Positions 21,572-33,321 of a DNA stretch of 64,000 bases are shown here, piece after piece. A model generated the notes under the pieces. That model worked only from the letters and a program-made list of their open reading frames with translations, was not told the origin of the DNA and made no database searches. The translations under genes were made by a program, and so were the position numbers. Source of the DNA: Apostichopus japonicus. Taxonomy: Eukaryota > Echinodermata > Holothuroidea > Aspidochirotida > Stichopodidae. Location of the stretch: the NCBI RefSeq assembly GCF_037975245.1, contig NC_092577.1, positions 18,354,398-18,418,397 of the forward strand, written 5' to 3'. Each line of letters opens with the position of its first letter. Position 1 is the stretch's first letter.

Positions 21572-22897
21572 GTTGAGAGAGCTCACCAACAGAGATTCAA
21601 GTTCCATTCCTTGTGCAAATAGAGCAAGGGATGGTTCTTCATCGTCTGATCTGCATGCACTTGGAGTGTTTCTCGATGAGAAACTGCACGGAGCCCGAGT
21701 GCGTGCCAGAATCCAGTTTGTTGAGGCGGACGAGAAGCCCACTATTCGTTTTTACCGGGACGACACCAAGTCTGTGCTTGACCGCAGAATAAGGGCAGTG
21801 TGTCATCCTGGTGGGGTCGTCGTGGAGAGCCCGCAGGCAGTCCTAGGAGTATTTGGGTCGTTCTTTTCGAACCTGTACTCCAGGGCTGCTGTTAGCGAGG
21901 ATCTCCAGGAGGACTTGTTGTCTGGTATAGACAAGGCCCCCCCCCCCCTGAGAGTAAAAATGATAGCTTGGGCTCGAATCTCTCCGTTGGTGAGCTCTGG
22001 ACAGCGGTAGCAGCGATGAAGAAGGGAAAGTCCCCCGGTCCCGATGGCCTCCCGGCAGAGTTATATAGGACCTTCTGGGAGGTCCTCGGTGGGGACTTGA
22101 GAGATGTGTTCGCTACCGCTTTCCAGTTGAATTACATGAGCCAAACACAGCGGGTTGGAAATATCGTTCTCCTCCCAAAGTCGGGAGACCCTTTGGACCC
22201 TAGAAATAGGCGTCCAATAACGCTGTTAAATGTGGACTACAAAATCCTGGCCAAAGCATTAGGAAATCGCTTATCGGACGTGATGCCGGATATTGTAGGT
22301 CCTCTCCAGACTTGTGCTGTGCGAGGCAAGTGTATTCAACATAACCTCTGGTTGATGACAGACTTGATCGAGTTTCTTAAAGTTCGTGATTTGCCATGTG
22401 CACTGGTCTCTCACTGGACCAGGAAAAGGCTTTTCACATGGTAGATCACGACTTCCTGTTCAGAACCTTACAGTCCTTCGGATTGAACTCCGTATATATT
22501 CGTTGGGTCTCGTTACTATACGAGGACGTCACGAGCATTGTCACTGTTAACGGATTAACTTCTGGTCCCTTCCCGGTTCGAAGAGGAGTCCGTCAGGGTT
22601 GTCCTCTCTCCCCGTTGTTGTATGTTCTCTTCAGCGAAACGCTCAGTACCTCGCTGGACAGATGCTTTGGATTTCGACCCTTCAACGTACCGGGTGGGGC
22701 TAGAGTTAAATGCGTGCAGTATGTCGATGACGTCACTTGTATTGTGTCGGATCTCGCCTCCTTCAAGCCTTTATCGGAGGTTTTGACCACCTTCCAAAGA
22801 GGCTACTGGTGCCAGACTGAACAAGTCCAAGACCAAAGGGCTGCGATTGGGAGGTTGGCGCGGCCAATCCCTCCCGTTCGATGCTACTTGGTCAGAT

Positions 22898-23077
22898 ACT
22901 TTTTAAGAAAAAGTCACCCAGGAAAGAACCTGGGCACGAAAACCAAACTACCAAACGACTGATCCGCTCTCAGCCCCAGTCCCCTTGCATCGGGACTGTG
23001 ACTGTGTGATCATCGTCAGGTGTGTATCACCATTCCCGAGGGGAACAGATACTACACATGATCTTAGCCAAAAGGCC
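22898..23077 (-). mobile_element. U2-snRNA-headed SINE-like insert in ORF2 of copy V
   Basis: About 180 bp interrupt the RT frame between ATWSD and MIKVNGIW, with a GAT at both edges (22895-22897 and 23078-23080). Read on the minus strand it starts with a 37-nt match to U2 snRNA nucleotides 9-45 (CGGCCTTTTGGCTAAGATCA, then GTGTAGTATCTGTTC, one mismatch, 23043-23079), including the branch-site-recognising GTAGTA. The other 140 bases are not U2. They hold potential hairpins at 23033-23046, 22977-22998 (CAGTCCC/GGGACTG), 22918-22935 (CCCAGG/CCTGGG) and a terminal ACTTTTT-AAG-AAAAAGT stem at 22898-22914. No Sm site is evident, so it is not a U2 gene. U-snRNA-derived SINEs are known in some animals; that it is one is inference. 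Confidence 0.7.
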
Positions 23078-24461
23078 GATGTCATGATCAAGGTAAATGG
23101 CATCTGGCTAGGTTATGGTGCCCCGGAGGCCACCACTTGGGCCAAGAAGGCTGATCAGGTGGAGGCAAGGCTCGACACATTCGAGGAAGGGAAGGTTACA
23201 GTTGTAAATAGGTTTATTGTTCCTCTCCTTTGGTATCCTGGTACGGTGATCGCCGCACCGGATCATGCTTTGGTGCGACTGGAGAGGATCATTTTTGATT
23301 TCATTTGGGGAAAGCGCAAACCAAACCTTGTGAAAAGGACCGCTCTGTAAAAGACCCCCTTGAGCGGTGGGCTTGGTTTGGTCCACCTACCTACCATCTA
23401 AACTGCGCTTTCTCCTCTTGAAAGGTGTTTTTGTTGCTTTTGAAAATCCTTCGTTTCCCTTTGCTTTTTTTTGTTAGGTACTGGGGTGGCTTTCTTTTTC
23501 GACACCACTGGACCGGATCCTTTTCCAGTAACCGGCCAAAGGCGACACGCCCTTCTGGGGTCTATACTCAGATTGGTGACTCTCTTCGTAGAATCAAAGA
23601 AGAGGGTTGGCCACATGTTCTGCTGAACGTGGCCCCCTCTGTGTTATACCCAACATTGTTTCGTTCAATGCTCGCGCCTGTGTGCCCGTCGGCTTACCGG
23701 ACCGCCATCTCTCCAGATGTGTGGCGGTCTGTGTGTTGTAAGTCACTAGATAGCCGTCTCAGGGACTTGGCGTGGAGGATTGCACATGGGGTCCTCATCA
23801 CTAACCATTTTCGCCTAGTCAGGTGGCGATTAGGTGATGGGATTTGTCCCCGTGTGGGCTGTAAAGCCATCGAGACTATGCAACACCTTTTGCTGGGGTG
23901 TCCCTTTGTCCGGTTGGTGTGGGAATGATGGTTTCACGCCTTCGTTATTGGTTGCACACTGTGGGCCATTAGTAGTGATTTTGTTTTGTATGGTTTGTTG
24001 CCCTCTGTGTGCCCAACCTGGGTTAGGGATCTGCTGTTGTTGTTTGCCGCTGTCATCAGGAGACACATCTGGAACAGCAGATGCCGCCTAGTTTTCGTTG
24101 GGGACGTCTGGAGGGCAGAGGATGTTGTCCCCCTCGTGCAAAGTGACATCAGGTTGCGCATGGAGGCGGACCATGCACGGCTTCCCGACACTGCCTTTCG
24201 TAGACGCTGGCGCAAGCCTGTCGTCTACTATCGGGACGGCGTTCCCCGGATGAAATTTGGAGTGAGTTAGTTGGTAGGCGTGGGGGCTGTGTGGTCGTTA
24301 CATAATATAGGTTGGTTTAATTTTTCTCTTTGTGGTTTGGGGTTGGCTTTTGGGGGCCTGTTTGTAGTGTTTTATTTGTTTTGCTTCTGTTGGCATTTGG
24401 GTCTGTGTCCTTTTCGCGTCACGTTAAACGCTGCGTTAGTGAGAGATTCATGGGTTTCAGT

Positions 24462-27400
24462 TGCTCATGGTTACTACAGATATTGTATTATTATTATTCT
24501 GGCAGATGCAGACGAGAAAATTGTGTAACTCTATTTGCCAAATTATTTGAAAAAAATATTAGTGAATCGCACTGATGACTGTTTTTTTTACCCCATTTTT
24601 TACCCCATTCCCAGTGGGGGGGGCAGCCGATTTCATGGGGGGCCTCGCCCCCAGGCCCCCCGTTGCTACGCCACTGTTGGTATTACTTCTATATCCTCAA
24701 GGGGGTAACACTATTGACCGATTGCTGGACACCCTTTTCACCCTACATAATAGTATCGTACTGCAGTTAATGTAGTAACGGCATGGTATAAATGCACATT
24801 AAATAATTAGGTTCCGTATGTTTGCTGGTAGTGATGCGAACTGTATCGCTACGCTGAATGGAAGGCACGCTGGCGTGGTGCATCCAAGCTATTCCGAGCA
24901 TGGGTTTCCAAATAAAGAAACGAAGTAAAGTTAAAATATCTAAACAGAAGTCAAAAAGAAGGTATTGCGTTATGGTATGGAATAACATTTGGAAGACTAT
25001 AAGATGTTTGGTTCTGTGTACTCGAACATTCAATACTAGGCTGCTGTCATCCGATACTCTGGATCCGCCACTTTAATGATCTCGTTGGGTTGAGGCCTTT
25101 TTTTCCTCCCTTGCTTAATAAAAAGAAGACGGTAACGTTAATATCAGAGTGTCGCCGTTATTGTTGTCACAGATCTTTACCGACGGGCTTACCCATTCCA
25201 TCCCTCTCCCGTTTGGCCGCGCCACAACAACAAAAGTTTGTGAACAGGATAACACAAAAGGAATTATTTATCATAACCATACTTGGTGTATGAGTGGCCC
25301 ATAGTCAGTAAATGAACCCTATTCATTTTGGTCTCATATCATGAATCCATAACAAGGTCACAGGGTAGGATGTTAATTATATGTTGGAGGGTCAAATGTT
25401 AAAACCTTTAAATTTCAAGCACTAGTCATCCACCATAAGCTGAGATTTCTTTAAACTTGCAATGATTGTATTGAGACAGCCCACGGGTGATGCAATTGAT
25501 ATCATGAATATGAAAGGATAGGCAGGGCTTTTGTTAGCAAACTTTTGTATGTGCAATCATTCAACAACGTACTGATCATTCATTACTATACTTGGTGGGG
25601 TGCCCATGCATAGTCAGTAGATGCATATTCAGTCATTTTAGTGCTCATCTCATAAATATTAATTAGATAACAGGGTGAAACATTAGTCTTCAAATTGGAA
25701 TAAACAAGCAACCATAAGATGAAATTTCTTCAAAAATGGTATGATGATACTGGAATGAAACTGATTTGATAATAGGTGATGATTGATTAAGCACAATATC
25801 CTATGATAGGTACAATGTCCTAAGATAGGTTACCTCCAAAGTTCTCATAATTATTGGAAAGAATGTTTCATATAGCACAGACTATAAGAGTAAAGAAGAT
25901 TGGTAAATACGAAGCAAAAATATAGTTTATTGATTGAGTAATGGTAAGACTTACAGAATTTATAAAGGTTGCAACCTTTACAGGAAGTGGCAAGAGTGGC
26001 TTAAAATTTGCTCCGTTGCAGGGCTCTCTTTATTAACACATGGAGTATTGCAAAACCCACAATTTTTGGGTATCAAAGTAGAATATCCCTTTTCTGGACA
26101 GAAAGAACAAATTATGCACATTACCTAAACGATAACTCACATGAGATTTAGCTTCAGAAATAAGATGTGAAATATAGCTCACAAAAATAACCACATTTTG
26201 ATCACTCTACAAGACAAAGTAACCAAAATGCTGAGTAATTCATTGTTTTCTACCTCTGTATAATCAGGTCTTTTGTTGAGTCAGTTTGTTTGCATGCTAA
26301 ACATTTCACTAAAATTGCTGGAGGAAGATTTTGAATGATGGTGAAACTAGTCACATCCCCTTTGTGGCTGATAACAACCAATCTGGTTTATACAATTGTT
26401 TACCTTTCATCAGTGGCACCTGTCAAGGGACAAATTTGTAAGGCTGAAAGAATTACAACTGACTTGAACATGGACAGCATATTTTAAAGTATGTATCATA
26501 GTTTAATATTATGCTTTGTGTTCAATATAACTATATTGATAAAAATGTAGCGGGTTAAAACTCAATTTCTCTACTATAAATAATACTTTGAAATCATTAA
26601 ACTGTCAATCTCTCCCCTCATCTAAGTCATTCTTATAGGTTGTTCACATGACACATTACGGAGAAAATGCAACTGTCTGTATAAAAAATTATATATTTAT
26701 AGCCATGTAATATTTGCAAGAAGGAAAGGTAGTCAGTCTATAACATGCATCCTTAACAGCTTTATCAACACAAAAACAAAGTATAGCAAATACACCCACA
26801 ATTTGTAATGGAAATGAATACAATATACCCCCCCCCCCCCATGGCTACTGAGATCAATTGAAAGAAGTAGAAAATGAATGAATAAATTAAATACAATAGT
26901 AAGTACTGTTCAGTAAAATGCATAATTTTGCATGCATCAGTTAACATGCAGTGAGATGGATAAACATAGTTTTGTCCATATTGTAACTGCTATGCATTGA
27001 GCAATCAATACAATTCTGAAGAATTAAGAATGCTGAGTAGATGAAGATGATAAAAAATGGGAAGGGAATAAATAGGTGAAACCAATGCAGTGCATTGAGC
27101 AGTTCCTTACTGAATATTTACACACGTCTTTTGGATGAGATGATTACACAGTGATTACACAGTATATGTAAATGTATAGACTTTTTACTGTGGCAAAAAT
27201 ATACACACCAAATAATATATTTGCCCAAGCTTCCCCTCTTGAGACAGCATTAAGGTTTTCAATTTGACCCGTTCACCACAAATGTTGTGCACTTAAAGAC
27301 TTTAGGTACGAGGTGTACCTGAGCATTCCTTGTTGATATATCATGTTTATTATGTTTCTACAACATCTCTGTTTCTCCCAAATGACCTTTGACATGACTA

Positions 27401-28414
27401 CACCCAAAACTGCAGACTTCTTGTTCTCAATGTCATAGTCAACCTACATCGCATGTTCCATTTTTGAGCTATTGTGTTTATGATATTACAATATTTTGAA
27501 CCCCGTTGACCACAAACGACCTTTGACCTTCATAAATGATGTAACATGAATCTGGTGTTCTCAAATGTTCTAGTGAATACTCAGTGTGGTACAATTACAC
27601 ACCAAATATGCAATCTGTCCAAACTTCCTTTGCGATATTTTGTTTATGAAGGTGGGATAGCGTAGAGCGACAGGTAAGAGGGGAGTGAAGTAAATGTTTG
27701 GTATATGTTGATTTCAAATGACCATGTGACCTCAACTAAAGCAATAATAGGCTCCTTTCATTTTATGGTACATCTACAAACCAAAATATGTCAAAGATTC
27801 CCTTCTTACAATATCCTCCACCAAAATCAATAGGCTTCTCTTACTCAATATTATACACCTTCATACCAAGTACGAGATCTGCCGAAGCTTCCAACATCGA
27901 GATATCATGTTCACAAGGTTTTAACAATTTGACCTCTGGACTCTAACAGACCTTTCACCTCCACCAATAGCAATAAGCTTCTTGTGCTCCATGTGGTACA
28001 ACTACTCACCAAATATGATATCTGTCAAACCTTCCCTTCTTGATTTACCGTTTAACTAGCTGGGAGTCACAAACGCACACACGCACCATCATGTATGCAA
28101 AGGTTAGGATTTTCATCCAACCAAAACTTATTCATGTATTGTGTTTACAAGGATCACAATTTCACTCCTGCAAGTTGAACCCAAATGACCTACACCAAAA
28201 CAATAGGACTTTGTTGTTAGAGATGTACACCATTGTACTAAATATGTGATCAGCCCAAGAGTCCTTCAGATATCTTGCTTGTAGCATAGGCATCACAAAC
28301 ACACGCACATTTATGTATAGATGTAAACATGACCACAACGTTACCATTATAATAAAAACAAAATACAAATGGCATGAAAGTTTTGACAGTATTAAGTACA
28401 CTTCCAAGAGTAGA
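24462..28414. other. Intergenic stretch downstream of the HECT gene, repeats only
   Basis: No supported gene. At 24612-24680 a GC-rich block ends GTTGCTACGCCACTG, the look of a hAT-type MITE terminus (CAGTGGCGTAGCAAC on the minus strand) followed by runs of G and C; no certain partner end. A C run sits at 26827-26840. From about 27230 the dispersed GACCTTTGACCT repeat takes over (listed separately). Confidence 0.5.
27230..28270. repeat. Dispersed GACCTTTGACCT / CACACCAAATATG repeat, several tandem-like units
   Basis: Recurring order of words: ACAACTACTCACCAAATATG, ATCTGTC-AA-CTTCCCTTCTTGA, GATATCATGTTTAC, AAGGTTT-ACAATTTGACC, GACCTTTGACCTYCACCAA. At least five diverged units of about 200 bp occur here. 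Further units lie at 29030-29250, 33545-33760, 36455-36730 and 59935-60080. No reading frame. Identity unknown to me; most copies lie in introns or gene flanks. Confidence 0.65.
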
Positions 28415-28708
28415 CTACACAGTGCTGCAAGTAGACCCATTCATGATTGATGTTACGAAATTGTAACAAAAGGGCTCCGACCTGGTACTGTCATCGCTAA
28501 CAAACAAAATGAGCTCATTTGAACATGTTTGTGCAGCTGGCAAGACCTTGTGAGGGTCATGGACAAATGTGATTTGGGGTTTTGGTCTGCAACCTCCAGC
28601 AGGAGGTCGACCTGCCCCTGTCACAAAAGCAAGGATGTGTCCAATGGTGATTTCATTGCTGAATTTCTTCAGTGACTTCCTTGGGAAGGGCGGCTTCCAG
28701 TTCATTGT
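28415..28708 (-). CDS. HECT gene last exon: C-lobe with active-site cysteine
   Basis: Likely acceptor CCTCTGCAG at 28709. Starts DNELEAALPKEVTEEIQ; a one-base shift near 28652 leads to ITIGHILAFVTGAGRPPAGG, KPQITFVHDPHK and LPAAQTCSNELILF. TC in AQTCSNEL is the catalytic thioester site of HECT ligases, at the expected place after the FxTG motif. Ends at TAG 28415-28417 after 25 further residues, as expected for a short C-terminal tail. Confidence 0.8.
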   Translation of the reverse strand, partial: TMNWKPPFPRKSLKKFSNEITIGHILAFVTGAGRPPAGGCRPKPQITFVHDPHKVLPAAQTCSNELILFVSDDSTRSEPFCYNFVTSIMNGSTCSTV

Positions 28709-30289
28709 CTGCAGAGGAAGGAGGAGAAATACCATTACTGGTGTAATAAATGTAAGAAAACACATCCTGTGATTCCTTGCCGATTAAATCTGGTCTGAAA
28801 AATGGAAAGCAAAAAACAAATGACCATCTTTCTCCTCTCCTAAAATTCGCATTTTTGTATAATGATGGATAAACTTCGATGGGAGATGTATACAAAGATC
28901 TGGTGACCTATGTCCAAACGATTTTCAGCATTTTATGTTTATAGTGATGGAATGCTTGATTTCTTTCATAAATTCCTCATTTTCTCACAATGCTTGACTG
29001 TTAAACCTATCATTAGGTTGCTAACACAACATGACCTGGTGACCCCTATTGACCTTTGATCCAACCAAAAGTCAATTATTCTTGTTATGAGTGAGGTGCA
29101 CTGCATATAGTATTAGTATGGCTCTTTCCGAGGTATCGTGTGTACAAGATTTGTTCTGATTTGATCACTGTGTACCCCTATGACGTTTGACCTCTACCAA
29201 AAACTACCAGTACGTATGAGATTGGTTCAAGCACCTTTGGGATTCCATGTTGTAATTATAGCGAAGCATAAACTGTCTTGGGGCCTAATTGAGGAAGCAT
29301 CATGTTTGTTGTGTCATTATCTGTCAGAGTTAACTTCATAGTATGTCAGAGTTGAATACACAGTTCCCACTGATCAAAACTAAGCACGTTTGCTGGCTAA
29401 ATGTATTTAATAAGTAAATAAAGAAAACGGATTTAAGGACAGGGAATACTTAAAGGAATTGAATGAAACCAGAGAGAATGCTATCAAACAAAGTTAGGAC
29501 ATTAACACTTTCAGTAATGTCTTCAAGGGGGGCTGAAGAAGCAGACTGAAAGCAATGATGAAAGTCTTTATCACAAGGACGTAAATAACAAACATGTAAC
29601 ACAACATTATTATATTGTTAAATCTGAGTTGTAAAAGTTATCATTTATCAAAACAGCAACATTTCAGTGATTGCACTGACAATTAAATATCTCTATAAGA
29701 GAATTTAGTGGTAAATCAATTAAATTGATTTATTTCTTTTTCACAACATGCATTTCAACGTTAACAAATAACATGAAGTAGTAGTGAATAATTAATGAAG
29801 TGAAGGAAGCGGAACAAAAAACCCTTGCGGGCTTGACGGGGTGCTTCACTCCCTAAAATACTGAGAAAGAGACCAATCAAAGTACAACAAAGCAAAATAT
29901 ACAATATCATACAATATGGCAATAATACCATAACAAAACAATAACCCCCCCCCCAAAAAAAACCAGGTTTGAAATATAATGTCGCACATCATGCTTTGGT
30001 GGGTGACAACCACATAGGACAATAGAAATAATAGGTCATTGTCTCTTTCTTATTATTGTTATAATTTATTCATATCAAATCTATAAGTAAAATTCCATGT
30101 ACAAACATTTCTCCTATCTGTATAAAAATGTACAGTATATACTGACCTGGTGAGGGGTCGGATTGTACTCAACAGAATATTAAATGTAACCATCACAATT
30201 ACATTTTTGAAATCAGAAGGACAAATTACAGCGAAGTAAAAATAGAAAGAAAGACACTCAATGAAAAAAGAAATTAATAAACACAAGAC

Positions 30290-30473
30290 CTTCCATTTTA
30301 AAGCAGAACTCTCTGAGAGCTGATAGCACTAGCTCCTCTGCATTTCTACGGTTGCTGCCGACAACTGAAAACTGAGGCTTCAGGATCAGCAGTATACCCT
30401 CAGCTGTCAGACAAGCTTCACTGTTGTGCTGCAATACTGTCCTGCAATTGTTCTTCCTTAGAAGCTGGAGCAC
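30290..30473 (-). CDS. HECT gene exon: pre-C-lobe segment
   Basis: Acceptor GTATTCCAG, donor GGAAG|GTCTTG. Encodes VLQLLRKNNCRTVLQHNSEA, LTAEGILLILKPQFSVVGSN, RRNAEELVLSALREF. The F-S-x-x-GSNRR-x-E pattern is typical of the HECT family in marine-invertebrate genes. Open throughout. Confidence 0.7.
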
Positions 30474-30890
30474 CTGGAATACAGTATGAAAGATTGAGTA
30501 AGCTTTAAATGTAATTTTTCATGTTTGTGGCAAATCACACAAGAGTGGTGAATGAAAGGTGTATATAAAACAAAATGGTTGTGTTATTAATAGTGCATCT
30601 ACATATGGAAAAAAAATGGTGTGTCATCAAATTGGTTCTTTATGCTTAATAATAGGAATGGACATTTGATACAAATTCTCTCCTCTGCCTAGTATGCTTT
30701 GTAATTTATTAGCAGCTGAATTCTTCCTATAGAATTGGTGAGAACCTAACTTAAGTAAATTAATGAGTGTAGGCTAAAGCTAGACAGATCGTGTCAAGGT
30801 AATGACACTGCTATACTTTGAGAGGGGTTATATGCCCTTTATTATTGAATTGTAACTCCCTTTAACCGCAAGCAAGGCATAGGCATACCT

Positions 30891-31078
30891 CGTAGGTCAT
30901 AAATCCTTGAACGAACTGGTCAATCATTCCTTGTGTACGAATCACTGCATAATATAGGGAGACCTCTTTTACAAAAGTTTCCAAGTGCTCAAACTTCACA
31001 TAAGAAGGAAGACCCTCAATTTCGCCATTTGCAGCTTTCCAAAATTCTTCCTAGTTCTTCAGAACCTGCTGACAACAT
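30891..31078 (-). CDS. HECT gene exon: mid-HECT helical segment
   Basis: Acceptor CCTTTACAG, donor TACGAG|GTATGC. Encodes, after an early TAG, EEFWKAANGEIEGLPSYVKF, ETFVKEVSLYYAVIRTQGM and DQFVQGFMTYE, the pattern of the region before the HECT C-lobe. The phase matches the next exon at 30290-30473. Confidence 0.6.
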
Positions 31079-32085
31079 CTGTAAAGGAAATAATGAATAA
31101 TAAATTGCAGCAAAATTATTCATTAATTATACCTTAGTATCTCCACAAACTATACAATGCAAATCAGAGCATTACACAGAATTAAAATATTGCATAGCTT
31201 AGTAACCCCGTCATGAAGTGTACAATGGTAATGCAGGGTTTAAGTTTCTCCAAGATGGACCAGATAATACCTATCCTCTTAACACAATACCATTCCTGTA
31301 ATAAAAACAATTTCACCCAGATCATGTCCACTGCAGAGTCTGTGTTTCTATGTGTATTACTAGTCACCCTATGGAAAGTCTTATCATAAACAAAAGAGAG
31401 AGACAACAAAAATACTCACAAAGATCAACATGCTTTCTCATATACTGCAATTAGTCCAGCACCCTTACCCTTTTCAAGTCACTTCTAACAGTAGAATGAC
31501 TGACATCTCCTACTTTCACTACCCACTTGAGTAATGTCTCCAGAAAGGATGTAATCCACCAATGGGGAGGAGAAAATTTAAGGTGATTCCCCACCTTGAA
31601 CAATACATAGAACTATCATCTCTCCCATCATTTTATACAGACCATTCTTGTATTTTGAAATACATGGTTTGAAAACCACTCCATTTGGTGATGCTTCATG
31701 CAGGTAGAAAAAAAAGAAAAGAGTAACATTGCATAAGTGATAAAAAACAAAACAAAACATGACAATTGTTACAGAGTGAGAGAAGTAAAATATGGAATGA
31801 TGCTTTTGCAGAAATGGCCATTGAAAAACCATTTAAACCAAGATAACATAAGGGACTTAAATTATAGTTTGCCCTTGACTGACAAGCCATTCACATTTTC
31901 ACATTTGAACGATTGATTGCAAATGGCCCTCATGAAGGCTTGCACACTTATTACACAATATTGCTACACCTGAAAGGGCACCTTATAATGTCTTGGATTT
32001 GCCATGTAAGAGACTTGCATTAATGTGTAGCTGCATGACAGCCTGTATCCTAGTTAGCTACAGGACATCAAGAAGCATAATCTAC

Positions 32086-32370
32086 CTTCAAGCATGCCAC
32101 TCTCTTGACACATTGCCTTGATGAGCAGCCTGAAATACTCGCGTCGAGGACCACCAAGGTCAGCCGCATCTTCCTCATACTCATCTGTGCTGAACTTGAC
32201 ACTCAGCATTCCTTTCTTGACATGAAGGATTTTCTTCCAAAATATGGAAGCGAGGTTTTCCAGATGTTGTTTCTGCTGATAGTAATATTTCTATCAGCCC
32301 CATCAATGACTTGGTCACTATGTGCTTGAATCAGCCCTGTGATAGCTTCAGGTGTCATTTCAACCTTTCC
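32086..32370 (-). CDS. HECT gene exon: HECT N-lobe start
   Basis: Acceptor AGCACAG, donor CTTGAAG|GTAGAT. First frame has ISRNNIWKTSLPYFGRKS, then after a one-base loss near 32205 the second has LSVKFSTDEYEEDAADLGG and PRREYFRLLIKAMCQESG. RxxxW-Kt...F, FxxDEyxEEDA-DLGGPRREFFRLL is the diagnostic HECT opening. The frameshift would truncate the protein. Confidence 0.85.
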
Positions 32371-32473
32371 TGTGCTGTGAAAATTGTAAGACTGCGCTGA
32401 ATTTTATTCTTATATTTGGCTCGGAGCGCAAGTGCTGTGCTAAAAGGTTGGGTCGGATGGAGTGGGGAAGGGG

Positions 32474-33321
32474 CACTGGCGGATCCAAGGGGGGCCATGG
32501 CCCCCCCCCCAAAGGTGAGCCAAAAAGGATTTCCGAACATCCACTAAATCATATGATTGGCAATTAAAAAAATAGAGAGGATTAGCAGTGGTAGACTAGT
32601 CTAAACCATTTCGTTTTCTGGTTTAAAATTAAATGCAGAGCTCCCAACTGACCAGCAATTCGCGGGAATTAGACCCGCTGACCCACACAAGCGTCCGAAA
32701 AAACCGCATTGTAATTGTCAAGTATACATAAAAAAATTTGCATCAAATTTTGACTTAGCAACCATCATTTCTTTAGCACTTAGCATAATAGAGTATAAAA
32801 CCTCCTTTACAGCATCATTTGAACCTCAAATTAGCCTATATTTCTTTTCATTGGGGCGAGCAGCGAACATTTTCATGCCACGGGAAACAATGAATTATCA
32901 CCTACTATTCAATTTATTGATGTTACACACCAAAAAATGCATATTTCTCATAAAATTTTGGGTGACAAAAGCCTTTCTAAGTGCCACCATTTTACATGTA
33001 GGCATCACCAGGATACCAAAAAAATCCCTTATACCCCTCCCCGGGACGGTGATTCGTGGCATGGACCAGCATTTGCCTTCTCAAAAGTTGGGAGGTATGT
33101 AAATGTATGAGCATGAGGATTTACAGTTTAACACCATTTTGCAGTTACAGGCTGGTTGTAAGAAATTTATAACCTATGAGAAATAACATTTCTTGAGAAA
33201 GATGATCCCAACTTTGTTTTATAAATATTTTAGCAATAGCCCCTCCCCTTAGGCCCCCTCCCCCATATCACTCTAATGCCATTTTGGCCCCTCCCAAACA
33301 AAGGCTCTGGATCCGCCAGTG
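32474..33321. mobile_element. hAT-type MITE, 848 bp, in a HECT-gene intron
   Basis: Terminal inverted repeats CACTGGCGGATCC (32474) and GGATCCGCCAGTG (to 33321) flanked by a perfect 8-bp duplication GGAAGGGG (32466-32473 and 33322-33329). CA(C/G)TGGCGGATCC ends and 8-bp duplications are characteristic of hAT elements. No transposase frame inside; frames at 32851-33102 have no motif. Non-autonomous. Confidence 0.9.

Larger units (their letters stand above)
20471..24270 (+). pseudogene. LINE ORF2 of copy V: APE endonuclease, reverse transcriptase, C-terminal zinc finger (family 2)
   Basis: ATG at 20471 lies 58 bp after ORF1. The APE endonuclease spans about 20471-21240: TLNVNVMRG, LLQETHI, NVYAPN, GGDFNC, SRLDRFYAP and the catalytic LSDHDAVVL. 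A shift near 20800 and a G run at 20891 disturb it. RT follows: GKSPGPDGLPAELYRTFW, PITLLNVDYKILAKALGNRL, QTCAVRGKCIQ, GVRQGCPLSPLLYVLF and catalytic QYVDDVTC near 22718. After the U2-like insert come VNGIWLGYG and the C-terminal finger CPRVGCKAIETMQHLLLGC. Stops or shifts: C run at 21941-21950, near 22430, 22800, 23350 and 23929. It has YVDD where family 1 has YADD. Dead element. Confidence 0.85.
19079..24461 (+). mobile_element. LINE copy V, near full-length, chimeric (family-1 ORF1, family-2 ORF2)
   Basis: Matches the copy I 5' UTR from GCTCTCCACTTTTCG at 19079, slightly 5'-truncated, and covers ORF1 (19227-20412), a 58-bp spacer and ORF2 (20471-24270). It ends in the 3' UTR at 24461, where similarity to the family-2 fragment at 40580-41254 stops, so its 3' hairpin is lost. 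ORF1 is nearly identical to copy I, whereas ORF2 is only about half identical at protein level to the ORF2 of copies II, III and VI. Two later insertions (21394-21571 and about 22898-23077) and several frameshifts inactivate it. Confidence 0.85.

Noticed and set aside
23043-23079. Functional U2 snRNA gene
   Set aside because: Lacks nucleotides 1-8, the Sm site and the 3' stem-loops; sits inside a LINE ORF.
31440-31570. Possible additional HECT exon (LETLLKWVVKVGDVSHSTVR, donor-like GTAAGG)
   Set aside because: Open frame with plausible donor, but it does not match the missing HECT segment, so I left it out.
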